From Conus ventricosus (lineage: Eukaryota > Mollusca > Gastropoda > Neogastropoda > Conidae), in assembly GCA_018398815.1 (NCBI GenBank), contig CM031600.1, positions 57,406,529-57,470,528 of the forward strand: DNA of 64,000 nucleotides, read 5' to 3'. Positions 36,167 through 47,690 of this stretch are shown in pieces (the stretch's first letter is position 1; the number at the start of each line of letters is the position of its first letter). The notes under the pieces were generated by a model. It saw nothing but the letters and a program-made list of their open reading frames with translations. It did no database searches and was not told the origin of the DNA. Made by a program: the position numbers and the translations under genes.

Positions 36167-36534
36167 TCACATCCTAGAGACTAATGACTTAGTTAAAACG
36201 GGATCCTGCGTTAAATCATACATAAAGTCTTGTTCAGAATCAATGGGAGCAAATCTACTGACTAGTTTAGTGTACAAACTAAGAACCGTTTGCCCTTACA
36301 CTTTTTACCATTCTTGATCCAAGTTGCGCTTCATACCTGTTATGATACTTTAAAATGTCTTGCGGCGACATCTGTTGAATCTGTTCTATGCTGAATTCAT
36401 TTCCGAGGACTGTTTTGTTTTTCACATGCTGCCAAAGAATACAGTCTTTCTTTTTTTGGCATAATAGCTTGCTCATCAACCTGGTCATTTTTAATCATAA
36501 GTTCAGGAAGGTTTAATAGATCATCGGGGTTCAT
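36167..36534 (-). pseudogene. Small acidic protein of virus-like element, frameshifted
   Basis: Starts MNPDDLLNLPELMIKNDQVD. The frame slips in a poly-A stretch near 36450, continues as NEFSIEQIQQMSPQDILKYH, slips again near 36290, and the last part reads LVSRFAPIDSEQDFMYDL with a stop near 36167. About 120 residues, no membrane segment. Unknown function. Divergent from the next gene with a 33-base gap, so a shared promoter region lies at 36535-36567. Confidence 0.6.
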
Positions 36535-36567
36535 GTTTTATTTAAATTTTAATTATTTTATTTTAAA

Positions 36568-36765
36568 ATGAGCGCCGAAAAAACTGTTGCCAACCTTGTA
36601 TACCATTCTGCTGTTATTGGAGGCCTAAGTGTAGGATACTCAATGCTTGGTAAAAGCCCGTTAAAAATAAACCAGCAGATCTTGGCAAACTAGACTTTGA
36701 GGATTCAGCAAAGCTGATTGCTATCATTGCAGCTTCGTTGTACGAAAGATTTTCTAGTTAAGCTA
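36568..36765 (+). pseudogene. Small hydrophobic protein of virus-like element
   Basis: Starts MSAEKTVANLVYH and runs through a hydrophobic, Gly-containing stretch (VYHSAVIGGLSVGYSMLG). After a frame break near 36672 it continues with FEDSAKL and IIAAS pieces. About 65 residues. Likely membrane-associated. Unknown function. Confidence 0.55.
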
Positions 36766-36833
36766 AGGAATAATTCCAGACTGTTATAAATAGTATAATA
36801 AAAAATACATTTATAAAAAAGGCTTCACTGTAA

Positions 36834-37224
36834 TGATGATAGTGGCGCTGTGGTGAATGCGGCTTGCTTTTAGCGGAAGTAATTACGAGTTTAAGTAAAA
36901 CTTCGGACGACGGCGTGAGAAAAAACATAACAAAGCTATGGAGCAACTAGCTGCAGCACAGATTACTTTGAAACGCAGAGAATTGGCAGTTAGATTTTAT
37001 TAATAAACAACTGAAAAATCAGCGGCATGCAGCGCTTACACATTTAAAGATGTTGGCCAGGCAATAAAAGAATATTTATAATTGAAACAGGCAAACAATC
37101 GAAATGACCCCACCAAATTCCCCCCCCCCCCCCCCCGAGCCGTTATCAACCATCTGAAACAAATGATGCAAGAAACTAGTGTGTTTATTGGTCTTGGTCT
37201 GACATTGTGTATTTTATGCACATA
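36834..37224 (+). pseudogene. Small coiled, membrane-anchored protein of virus-like element
   Basis: Fragments in several frames: MMIVAL at the start, the basic helical stretch AMEQLAAAQITLKRRELA near 36940, FKDVGQAIKEYL near 37040, and a C-terminal hydrophobic VFIGLGLTLCILCT near 37180-37220. A C run at 37122-37136 breaks the frame. Two hydrophobic ends with a charged helix between them. Unknown function; lies just before the integrase. Confidence 0.5.
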
Positions 37225-37239
37225 ATATTGGGCTGAATA

Positions 37240-38195
37240 ATATGAACAAAATCTATTATTCGCTCCAAAAGGAGATTGGAGGGAAGCTCGGCAATAAAAA
37301 AGCTATGCCAAAGCTGCGGGAGTCAGTGAACAAACAGCAAAGGAATGGATTTATCTAAACAAGCGTTTTGGCAAATTTATTTACCTGCACCTGACGATAC
37401 AGAGGACCACAATTTGTTATTTCAATAACGAACGTCACCTCATGGGCCTTCTATATTTACCCCATGATACGATTTGACGAAAAGATATAAGTTCGCATTA
37501 CATCATCTGACATGGATTCAAGATATACAAAGTGCTGAACCGTTAACACCAAAAGATTGCTTGCTGTTGCTGGTGCCATAAACCTGATATACCCAACGGG
37601 GCCCCTAACTTATCCTCGCATGATTCAAGCGATGATGGGAAAGAATTTAAAGGCAAGGAATCAAATTATTGTTAAAACATAGAGTTACCATTAAAAGAGG
37701 CATTCCAGGAGTTCACAGATCACAGGCTTTAGTTGATAAACTTTAACAAACAGTTAGCCGAAAGACTTTTCTCCTACTGTATCATCAGAGGTTATTGACA
37801 ATTCTCGCAACCACAGAATGGGTTGGAAGACTGCCCTCAGTTTTGCGCGCAATGTATAATATGAAGAATTTAAAAGGACTAAAACCAGTTCAAGCAATCA
37901 AAAAACAAACAATAATGTCGGCTGTCGAGAGTTTCATCCAGCCAAACTATTTTACCATTTGGTTTGAAAAGTAAGGTTTACCTTTTATTTACCGGGGAAG
38001 GCAGAGGGGGACATTTCGCATCAGGGCAAAACCGATTCCAGTTTGGAGTGTTGATCCATAGAAATAAAAAGAATTGTAAAAAATGATCGCCCAGTATTAT
38101 TTACGAGAAACTGACACAACAAAACAACAGAGTCCTCAAAGATATTTGTGAAGGAAAGACTGCAGATAATCCCACCAGAACAGTTTCCGCTTAAT
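37240..38195 (+). pseudogene. Retrovirus-type (rve) integrase of Polinton-like element
   Basis: Integrase that joins element DNA to host DNA with a DDE catalytic core. Visible pieces in order: NKIYYSLQKEIGG, then QAFWQIYLPAPDD near 37360, the first catalytic-Asp region as DMDSRYTK near 37515, AEPLTPKDC near 37540, GIPGVHRSQALVDKL near 37710, TEWVGRLPSVLRAM near 37815 and a C-terminal ELQIIPPEQFPL-like piece near 38170. These match the Polinton/adintovirus integrase layout rather than LTR retrotransposons. At least eight frame breaks, so not functional as written. Polinton integrases normally lie in the same element as PolB, here the next large gene. Confidence 0.8.
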
Positions 38196-38515
38196 TAATT
38201 TACGTAATTATATTAGAGTTAAATTGGAGCTCAGGGACGAAGATGCAGAACGAAACAAGATTGGTATAGGAAGAGACCTTTTGAAAATTGATACGGGAAT
38301 CATTTGATGCGTTGTATTGCTTTTAGGGGAACATTTTTGAGGATTAATCAATGCATTGCTTAAACCATCCAGATCACCTAAAACTCAAACCCCCAAATGG
38401 GAGAAATGATATCTTGAAATAATAAAAAAAAATCGAACGATCTCAAGCAACATGAGAAAAGATTTAAATGAAGTGATGAAGCTATGGATTGATCTTATAA
38501 ATAATTAGTTGATGA
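38196..38515 (+). other. Possible small ORF after integrase
   Basis: A charged piece, RDEDAERNKIGIGRDLL, followed after frame breaks by NMRKDLNEVMKLWIDLINN, reads on the plus strand between the integrase and the PolB 3' end. It may be the remnant of a small accessory gene. No family recognised. Confidence 0.3.
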
Positions 38516-38529
38516 AAATATAATACCCC

Positions 38530-41500
38530 TGTTTATGCGGTCTCCTGTGCACTAGTGGCATATGAAAAATTTTTGGATTGTGAACTCAGAACATGACACA
38601 TCGTTTTTGTGTTTGTTCTATCTAATGACTTCTTTGTTACAACCGTTGTGTTGATCTATGTAGATTGATCGCAGTTTTACGTTGTTCATGATGAAAAAGT
38701 CTTATTGCCAAATCAATGTTATTGTAGTTGTATGTGATATGTTTGACTGCACAAACACTGCGAGATATTCCTTTTGCTTTATTAATGGTTTTCTCTGGCT
38801 CGAAATACTGTACATTTTCGATCTTAAACCAATAAAATCCTTAATCACCCTCCGGATAATTCATCCTTCATCTTTCCTAAAACCTTCTTATTATTATTGA
38901 ATGCAAAAAGGTGAATCTTGTAGGGTAATCGGAATGTATCATAAAATCCTGCATAACCTTTAGCCACCTTCGATTTCCATTGTCGTTGATGTCTTCAGTA
39001 GGGATATTATAACAAAACTATCTGTTCTGTGTAAAGTTCTGGACTCTGGATACAAGAGTTTAAGTGAACCCCCCCCCCCCCCAATCCATAGAAATTCTAA
39101 CAATTAAAAGCTTTGTAATTCTAAAACTGTAACCCAATGATAAATTACGGGGGGGTGGGCTTGTCTAATTTGACTTTCTTTTTTTTCATCATTATGCCAA
39201 AAAGCTGATAATGAAATCTCTGATGTCCTGATATTAGGTTTTGAAGGTCAGCTTAATTGCTTCGTTCTCTTTTGTGACTAAATCTGACATCTTTGCGCTT
39301 GTGCGGATTCTCCTAGTCTTTCAAAAAGCTGTTACTTGTTTCATCAGCATTGAAAAAGTTCTTTTTCTGAAGCATCTGTTGGATTTAGTTCTGGATCAGT
39401 GTTGTCATTATGTATGGTTTCAAGAACTGTTCTTGATCAAAAGCAATTTTACGTTGAACAGCTGTCAACTTCAAACCATGTCTTAAATAAAATTGTAGAA
39501 GTCTGTAATGTCAGACATAATTTTTTTTGCGCCGAGAGTAGGCAAAGTTTAGGCGGCTCCTCTTGGATTCTTTTAGGCTTTCTGCTGCTAATGGATAGTC
39601 AGTTTGCAGGTCTTGGAGATTCATTGTGGATATTCTAAGTCAAACTTCTAGAATGTATCCAGCTGTTGGTTCTGGCTTCAAACTACCCAACCACTTTAAT
39701 GCCTTTGAATATTTTTCGGGTTTGTCTTCTGTGTACATTTAAAGTTACGTAATGGAAGTGATTGCGCTTTGCCCATCATACAGATTGTTTGCACTTTAAT
39801 ACGCATGAGATAGTTGTCCTTTTACTTGGATCTAATCATCTGGGTATTTTGTTGTTTGCTTTACAGTAATGATGCGGACGCCATACTAATTCCTCACGCA
39901 ATCCGTTTTCAATATCTGTATTCATTGGTTGTCAGACATTTAATCAATCTGTACTCCAGTAAATTTATAAAGCATCCCAAACTCATCCCAGGGCGCAGAA
40001 TGTATGGCGCAGGATCCAAGGCTATAATGTGTCATGCGGTCTTTTCTTGTAATTTTCAAAAAAATTTCCGCCAACATAAACAGACATCAGCCATCAAGTA
40101 GGAGTCATGATAGTCTCATCGTTTTTCAATCTAACTTTGCCACGCATCTTGAGCATGCTGGTAATCTGAATCCTGATGTCTTTCCTTAAGACTAGAACAA
40201 GAACGGCCTTTTGGGAAGTGTAATCTTCGTCAAACTTTCCCAACTGTTGATGTATATAAGGATTAAACCCCCTTTCTAACGAGAGTGGGTCTAAAAATAT
40301 TCTTCCGTTATTGGGCTAGGGACCTTTAAGGACATAGCTGTGACTCTAATGATCCCATCATGTGCTGATAGGAGTCATAAAAAGACATGTTTATTTATAG
40401 TGAAACACAGGTACTTTTCTGATGACTGCGCAATGCATGCTACCCGGAAGGCGATGGTTACTGCTGGCAATATAGATGAGAGTCGTAACTCGCAAGTTGT
40501 GAAAGAAGATGTGCTGCTTCCATGTCTTTGGTCAAACTTTTGTTGAAGATTGCATTTGTTATGGCGCCTCTCTTGACTTTCCGCTAATCTGATCATGTCT
40601 CTTACCGCTGGCCACATAGGGCCACCTTTTGGTATTGGTCTTCCTCACCGAGTTCTATAACCACAAATCCAACTTATGTGTGGCTGAGTCATACTGTGTT
40701 TGGTCTTCAGGCGTCATTAAGATTTCAGATAAATTAAGATTATTAGAACAGTCATTGACGCACTTGTGCATGCGCTGTTAATTCTTATAGCGCATCTGTG
40801 TCTCTATATATTTCTGGTGCTGAATGTGCGCATCCGACCTACAATTATGAGGCACATATGACAAAATCTGATGATTGCTCATTAAGACTGTTTTTCGATG
40901 TTTTTGATGGCGCATTGGCCCTTCATAAGGAACTCTAAGCGACTCGATGGTGCGGGTTATACTACGTAGGAGAATTTGCACCGTTTCAGTCTTACAACTT
41001 ACTTTACTGCTTCTGGGGGCGTTAATTTGTCTGTATTCCAAGTCAAACCGGGCTACTACAATGTTTCTTATGTTCAAGCGCGGCTGATAAGGATGGCATT
41101 CTGGTTAATCATTTTCTTCAGAAATTCTTGTTTTATGCCAATTTGTGGAAGTATGAGCCTATATCTATCATTGTGCGTTTAATGTATTAATGCGGTTAGC
41201 GTGTGTGAAAACATCAGTAGTAAGTCAACCATGTGTTTGCTGGATCACCTATTGTTGGGCTGTTCTTGACACTTTAATGGGTAGTAGATTTGTTTCTTCA
41301 TCCCATGTGTATACATTAACAGTTATTGGTTTGTTTTGTTCTTCAAAATGATCAATGGATCACGCTAACAGGAAAGGATATTCCACTAAAGTTAAGTATA
41401 TTGATGTAAGGTTCATAGTTAGATACTTCTCTCTGCGTTTTTAGCAACGTGATGCAATCCTTGCGAGGAACACACAACCATAAAATTTTGTTGTCTGAAT

Positions 41501-41986
41501 AATTCTTTATGTTTTTTAAAAATGCTTTTTTGCGACTAATGCTGGAGTTAGTGGAATGTAAGATTTGCTACAATAGGCTCATACTTAGGCTGTTTTAATC
41601 TGATCGCTAAGGGACTTCGCTTGACCACCATGTGCTTCATTTTGGCTTCTTCAGCGGCCACATCTAAACTGTGTAAAGCAGATTCGTCTGGCCCAAACCA
41701 GGTGTTAAGTCATTATGAGAAAGATTTGTCTGCGTTTAGTTTGAGACCCAGAGTCTAGGTTTTCTTCTTTTATTGTACATATAGCGATTAAAACAGCTAA
41801 CATTACTTTATCTGGTGGGGTCTATTGTTTGTTTACCGGGGAACTGGAGAAATAGCATGAACAACACTTGCTGTCCGTTTGTTGGATCAATGACTTCTAG
41901 ATCATATTCATTTAGTGCTCTTGATAAAGTTTCTTCCTTAACATTCCTTCAAACATTAGTCCAGTCCCTTCATATGTCTTAGCCAT
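38530..41986 (-). pseudogene. DNA polymerase B (protein-primed type) of Polinton-like element
   Basis: About 1,150 codons on the minus strand, the usual Polinton PolB size. Start MAKTYEGTG at 41986. Seen in order: VNVYTWDEETNLLPIKV near 41300; the exonuclease II region as HNL then YDSHL, one frame apart, near 40480-40515; GYILEV near 39640; NYVLHYRLLQFYLRHGLKL near 39470; NTDPELNP near 39390; NSFLKD plus RKDVRF near 39320 in place of motif B; a degraded TDSF at about 39015-39035 in place of the metal-binding motif C; KKVLGKMKDEL near 38870 and GLRSKMYS near 38830. More than twenty indels and stops. Family identity is firm; activity is excluded for this sequence. It is convergent with the integrase. 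Confidence 0.85.
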
Positions 41987-42089
41987 GTGAGTTTCTTTTC
42001 TAATCAAATATTTATTTTAAATTAAAAAAAATATTTAATCAATATCAACGGTCTTTTTGGCTTAGAATCATAAAACTAAAGTATAAAAC

Positions 42090-42744
42090 CACCTTGGCGT
42101 TGTTATTGTGAAGCTGTTTAGAACAGAGTTAATGTGCGTTTTACTTTTTTAAACATTCCTTTTTATCTGCTCAGTGTCTGTGTGTTGAGAAAAACCTTGT
42201 CTCGCCTTTCTTTTGAAGATCAAACTTTTGTCTTTTGATAGTCATTCAAAATCGGCCTGTAAACGACCTAAATTCTTCATCCGTGATGTTTGAGTCAGCT
42301 AGCGCTTTATTTAGTTTCTGCTTGAACGAACTAGTTTAGCTGTTATTAGTTGAACCATAGCTGTGTCTTTTGGAGTTTAGTTTTATTTTTTTGCTAGCAG
42401 CACCTACAGCTAATGAAACACAGGCCACGAGCTAAAGACCAAACACATAGAGTGTAAAGCTGCAGGTGCGCTTATGCCCGTTGCTAAGAGGCCAACACTC
42501 GTTCTGCCGATGCAGGCTTTTAGTTGAGCTCCAGTATTAACTATGGGTAACAGCATTAATGGACAGCAGAATACCTTCGTTTGAGGCTTTGCTGTTTTGA
42601 ATGGTCCTGCTCTAGGTTTTGTTGCATTTGTGTAATGTTTGATTTAATCTGAAGGTATTTTTATGCTAGGGTTTTTATACTTTCCTTCCTCTGGGCGACT
42701 CCGTAGGCACATTTGGTTAGGTTTATACCTGATCTGACATGCCT
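42090..42744 (-). pseudogene. Small hydrophobic-segment protein between PolB and capsid candidate
   Basis: Starts MSDQV at 42744 and reads in fragments: AYGVAQRKESIKTLA, QLKACIGRTSVGLLA (an Ala/Gly-rich hydrophobic region), then DSNITDEEFRSFTGRF near 42280. About 210 residues with one or two membrane-like stretches in the middle and a helical C-terminus. I have no function for it. Same strand as PolB and the capsid candidate, so probably one transcription unit. Confidence 0.5.
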
Positions 42745-42759
42745 TTTTTTAAAATTAAA

Positions 42760-44031
42760 AATTATTTAGTATGTATATCTTTTTAATCTGTTGTATCTTG
42801 ATTATTTCTGCTGCGCATTTCATATATTAAATACAAATGTGCATTAAGGGGTTTATCGCCATTCTTTTTCTTTATCATTTTGAATGTTTATTTACGTCTT
42901 TAACGGTCTCCTCACTTCCATGCATCTGATTATCCTCTGTCGATCTTATGTTCAATTCCTTATTCCGTATTTCGTTGTAAATATCATCATGGGCGCTCAC
43001 TTGGTGAAGGTTGTAGATCTTTAGACACAAGGTCTACTGTTGGATTTCACCCCTTCCCGCCTCCAAACAAAATTTCTTATTTCGGCAAAATGCTGATATG
43101 GTCTAGCCCGCTAGCGTTAGATTTGGTTAGGACTACCCGCAATTCGAACTTGATCACTTCGTTATTTTAGGATTAATAAACTATTCACTTCCTCTTTTGA
43201 TTGGTTCTTCATCCTTCACACAGCAATAAAATTCCGTTAAGCGATCTTGCCGCAGCACTAAAACTTAAAATTCCATATAGTGTTCTGCTGCTTCTGGGAG
43301 ATGTTGTATGTGAATCACTCTTTCGTAAATATATTGCTAATTTTGACTGATATTGTTGCCATTCAGCCTTGCTAAATTAGGGTTGCTAACAACGTCAAAA
43401 AACTGAACGAGTTGTCGATTTGCTGTTACTTTGCTGCGGTGTGGATGATTGATAAACACGTTTGTATCATGAAAAGTTAGTTCATATGACAATCTGTCCT
43501 TTTAATGCTCCTTGTAGTACGGCGCATGGCGCACTTAATCAACACTAATTCTAAGGGAATAGTAAAGCGTTTCCATACGCAAAATTTACAGTACATACTT
43601 TTTGCCGTCTTTAACATCTGCGGGCTATGCTATGTTTATAGTGCTTATTCTTCATTTTCGTTTCCTTGAAAACGCAATGTTAGCCCTTTCATTCCCAGTT
43701 AGCCATTGATCAGATAGGTTAAAATAGGTCTGCATTGTGTAAAGAAAAATTTCTTGTCCCTCAAGTTTTATAGAAAAAAATTTTCTTAATGATGCCCGCC
43801 CAGATTCTGGGACAACTGGTCCTGTTTGGGTTGTTGCTGTTTCGAGTTTATTTTGAAGTAAGACGCCAGAGCCTGGCACAATCACTTCATATGCTCCTAG
43901 GTCTGGAAATTGACCAGTAGAATTTGATCGCATCAATAGTGATGGATTATTTGGAACAGTAATAATTGCTTATTCCCTTCCGCCAAAGGGTTCTTTCAGT
44001 GGCCTTCTATTGCGGGGCAAGAATCGAGCAT
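42760..44031 (-). pseudogene. Capsid candidate of Polinton-like element, copy B
   Basis: About 420 codons. N-terminus near 44031 reads ARFLPRNRRPLKEPFGG, then TGQFPDLGAYEVIVPGSG and SLRKFFSIKLEGQEIFLY; later pieces are SYELTFHDTN near 43480 and FFDVVSNPNLARL near 43400. The right size and position for a major capsid protein: next to the PolB block and divergent from gene T. The same gene is partly present in copy C (57036) and longer in C' (62899 to window end). The capsid role is inferred from the set of genes and the family resemblance I perceive, not from a visible catalytic motif. Confidence 0.6.
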
Positions 44032-44083
44032 ATGTTTGTAACATTTTTTATAAAACAAAATAAAAGTTTATTATTAAAGTAAC

Positions 44084-45285
44084 ATGAGCAGGCATTGAAG
44101 GTGAAGAAGATTATGTGTTTTTGATCCTGGAGTCGACATGAGTGATATGTCACAGCATCGCTCAACGACCTCACTGTTGCATGAATTACATTAAGTAAGG
44201 TTGAATCTTTTTACAAAAGTTTAGACCTAGAACCTCCCCCGATTTTCCTATTGATTTTTGATGTAGATTAAAAAAGGGCCATTTGTTTGTAAAAAACGAT
44301 TTCAAGGACAACTTGTTCGGCTCACTGATAAACGAGACCCAATCAATGTTTGGGGCATGGAAATACAATTAGACTAAACTAATAGCTGCCGATCGAAATC
44401 GCCTTGGCATTGTTAGACCGAATTTAAGAGCGGGGCTGTTTCTAACTGTTCATAAACATTACAACAAAAACTCCGAACTGATAGCCAAATACATATACTT
44501 AGAACTTAAAGATTTAGGTTCAGGCAGCAGACAAAATAATAGAAAGCAGAAACCGTTTTTTTCAGAGAAACCAACATTAAAAACTATACACGACGCCGCT
44601 ACCCATGCGGGATAGAGCGGCCCTTGAGCATGCTTTGAGGAAACCTCAGAGGCGAATTAACAAACAATTTAGGCAAAACTGGGTTGTGTTAATAGATGTG
44701 CATATAAAAGAGGAAAAGAATAACTTCGTTGAGGCTGATGACGCCTAACTTAGGGCCTGGTGTTAAGAAAGAATACCACAAAGACTAAATGTCTTCGTAC
44801 AAGAAAGATTGGCAAGGACTAATAGTGTTGTCTACTACCGGAACATTACGTACTCAATTGAGCAGATAAGAGAAACTATCCAAAAATTTTTTATATGACG
44901 ACAAACACTAGCAGAACGATTACGAACGCTGTGTAGAGTGCAAGGAAGTCACATTAGCAAGCGTTATAACGCCTTAGGATTGCATTAAGTACACTGGGAT
45001 GGGGTATTACAGGCGGCGGTGGTTGCTGGGTCAGTGCCTCAACAGCCATCGCCTCCATCACCGCCTGATTAATTCATGGGTAAAAAACAGCTTGATTCAT
45101 CTTGCGGGGTTATTAAAAAAATTGCGGTAATGCCGGGGAGCTTTACCGGTATATTTGGAGGTGTTGTTAGCTGGCTTTTGCTGTCTACTGCAGGCAAAAG
45201 TAGCTGGCTTTATGGCCTGAGCACTTATGGACATTAGTTCTCTTAATTGTTCGGGTTAATTGTTTAGTAAAAATAAAGACCAAGT
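44084..45285 (+). pseudogene. Gene T, copy B (membrane protein)
   Basis: Counterpart of 55808-56985. Start MSRH at 44084, 52 bases from the divergent capsid candidate. Visible: FDPGVDMSDM near 44120, AADRNRLGIVRPNLRAGLFL near 44390 (a stretch I do not find in copy C), KQKPFFSEKPTLKTIHDAAT near 44545, then charged helical pieces and the C-terminal LLSTA-type hydrophobic region ending in KIKTK near 45280. Stops and frame shifts throughout. The gene ends a few bases from convergent gene M. Confidence 0.65.
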
Positions 45286-45291
45286 AATCCT

Positions 45292-46452
45292 AGGCCAGTT
45301 AATCCAAGAACAAGTGCTGTCTTTTCATATTCTGGTCATTATTTTTTTTTTGACTTCTTCAACGGCCTTCGGGGCTTTGGGCACAGGGATTGGATGACTT
45401 ATTCTTGGGTGTTTGTTTACTGCTTGCAATATTACTGGCTCAGAATTTATTCGTTTTTTCCGCCTTCTGTTCATTGCTGCCAAAGGATTTCATTATTGTA
45501 GTTATTATTTGCCTCTCTGGAGTCCTGAGCGTTCAGAAAGGCAGCATGTATAAACTGTGGCAACAGCCAAAGTTCTACTTTTGATCTTGCGTAGTGTTTT
45601 AAAACATTTTGGTATCTTTTAATACTTGAAGGTAAATCAACTGTAGAATTAATCGGGTCCTCTAATTTTGCGTAAGTATTGTTTTTGAGCATCAAAACCA
45701 GTAGAAGGGTTCAGTTTGTCGTCTCGTTGTGCTTGCGAACCTAGCAAACACCAAACGTAAGTACGAACAGTGTCGTTTATTCGTTCTATTCTGCTTTAGT
45801 TAGCCCTTGAAGTGTCTAAGATAAATGTTGTCTATGCTGATTTATGCTCTTGCTCAATGGACCCTAGCGTGAAACAGCTGTGCCTTGAAGAGAAAGATGT
45901 GTTAAGGAGGGATTCCAATATAGTTATATTTTCTGTGCACGCCCAAATATAAGGGGTGCATAAGCCATGATTAAACCAACTTTTGTATAAAGTCTTCCTT
46001 AACATTAATATTGAATTCGTTTACAGATCCTTTCAAAGCCTTCATGTCTATTCTGTTGCTTATGGATTAAAGGTTGTTCATTTGGTAATGGTGCTTGCAG
46101 TTCTAGTCAATAATACGTCTGAAGGTGTAATAAAATTGAAATCTATACACTGGACTCACAATGGATCAGGATGATTTTAAATGATCAGCATACGATACTC
46201 CACTCCCAGTTGATGCACATAACACAGCAAAGTTTAACTGGTTCTGATAAAACTGCATTGGATGATTGAAACCAACACTTTTGCGAGTAGTCTTTTTTAA
46301 TAGGGGGGTTAGATATTTGTCCAATGGATTATCACCTTTGTATGAAAGGTGTCTGTTGGGTCACAGAAATGTCAAGGTGTCAGTTGTTATATTTATAAGG
46401 TTTGTAGTGCGGCCCAAAGAATATTTTGCTTCAGTATATTTGAATGCATCAT
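45292..46452 (-). pseudogene. Gene M, copy B
   Basis: Same family and position as 19123-20303. Recognisable pieces are NSTVDLPSSIKRYQNVLKHY near 45620 and QNQLNFAV near 46230. Broken by more indels than copies A and C. Start ATG at 46452, 19 bases from gene P on the other strand. Confidence 0.7.
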
Positions 46453-47199
46453 TTTTATTTCGTTTAAAAACTTGTTTGTAAACATATAAAACTCAAGTCC
46501 GTCCTTCGTTTTTTAGAAAGGACTGTTAGAACTGATTGCGGAACCCAAATGTCGCACTTCATGAATTTTTACAAAGTTGTATGGTTTAAATATAACTGAT
46601 CCCTGATTAATTAATACGTTTCTAAAAGTTGACAAATCAGGGGCAAAGTTAGCCATTTAAAATACTGGATGGTTATTACGGGTTTTGCTCACTAAAAGAA
46701 GCAACAATGAGTAACTTGACATTATCTCAAACTTAACATGCAAATCTAATAACATGTTAACAGTCAGCCTGAGAGAAGCAGGGATATATTTTGATGAAGA
46801 GCTAGCTAAATTGTTACGGCTTTGCGGCTGGCAATCATATAGGGTGTTTACATAGCGAAAATAGCGCGACTCGGCAGCGAGTCACCGGGATAATGTTCAT
46901 ATACAAAATTATCGGGTAAATCGAGCGCGCGCTGAGACCACCAGTGTGGTAGTATGAGAGCGGGCCGCTTTCTGTACACGTCACATCGGCACACCACGTG
47001 CACCACGTGCATCTTTCCCGCGCTGCATTCGGTGTCGAAGCGTGTAAAATAAAACAATGGCGACAGAATCGCACAGAGGGGTCCTAGACTGGAGTGACGA
47101 AAAAAACGGAAAATCTTGATTAAATTTTGATTTAAATGAATGTTTTTTTTACAAACGTAAGAAAATTAGAAATCATCTATCTATTGTGTATAAAATTAA

Positions 47200-47690
47200 G
47201 AAAAGCCAGAAATTAAAATATAATTTCTGATACCTTTCAATTTGTCTTCTGTTGTCAGTTTAAAAAATAATACATTAAAAAGAAAAGAAATGCCAGATAT
47301 TAAAATATTATTCTGCAATTTTCATTTGTCTTCAGTTGTCAGTTTAAAAAATAATCACATTAAAAGAAAAAATGCAAGAAATTTAAATATTATTCTGCAA
47401 CTTTTCAATTTGTCTTCAGTTGGCAGTTTAAAAAAAATACCACATTAAAAGAAAAAAAATGCCAGAATTAATAAATATTATTCTGCACTTTTCTATTTGT
47501 TCTTCAGTTGTCGTTTTTAAAAAATAATCACATTAAAAAACAAAAGAAATGACAGAAATTAAAATATTTTCAGCCAACTTTTTCAATTTGTCTTTCAGTT
47601 GTCTGTTTAAATGCCAGAAATTAAAATATTATTCTGCAACTTTCAATTTATGTCTTCAGTTGTCAGTTGCAAAGTAAATAAAATGAAAAG
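47200..47690 (+). repeat. ~87-bp AT-rich tandem repeat, about 6 units
   Basis: The block caatttgtcttcagttgtcag recurs near 47240, 47325, 47407, 47493, 47584 and 47645, each usually followed by taaaaaataatcacattaaaa. Lies inside the Harbinger-like transposon, downstream of its transposase. Confidence 0.9.
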
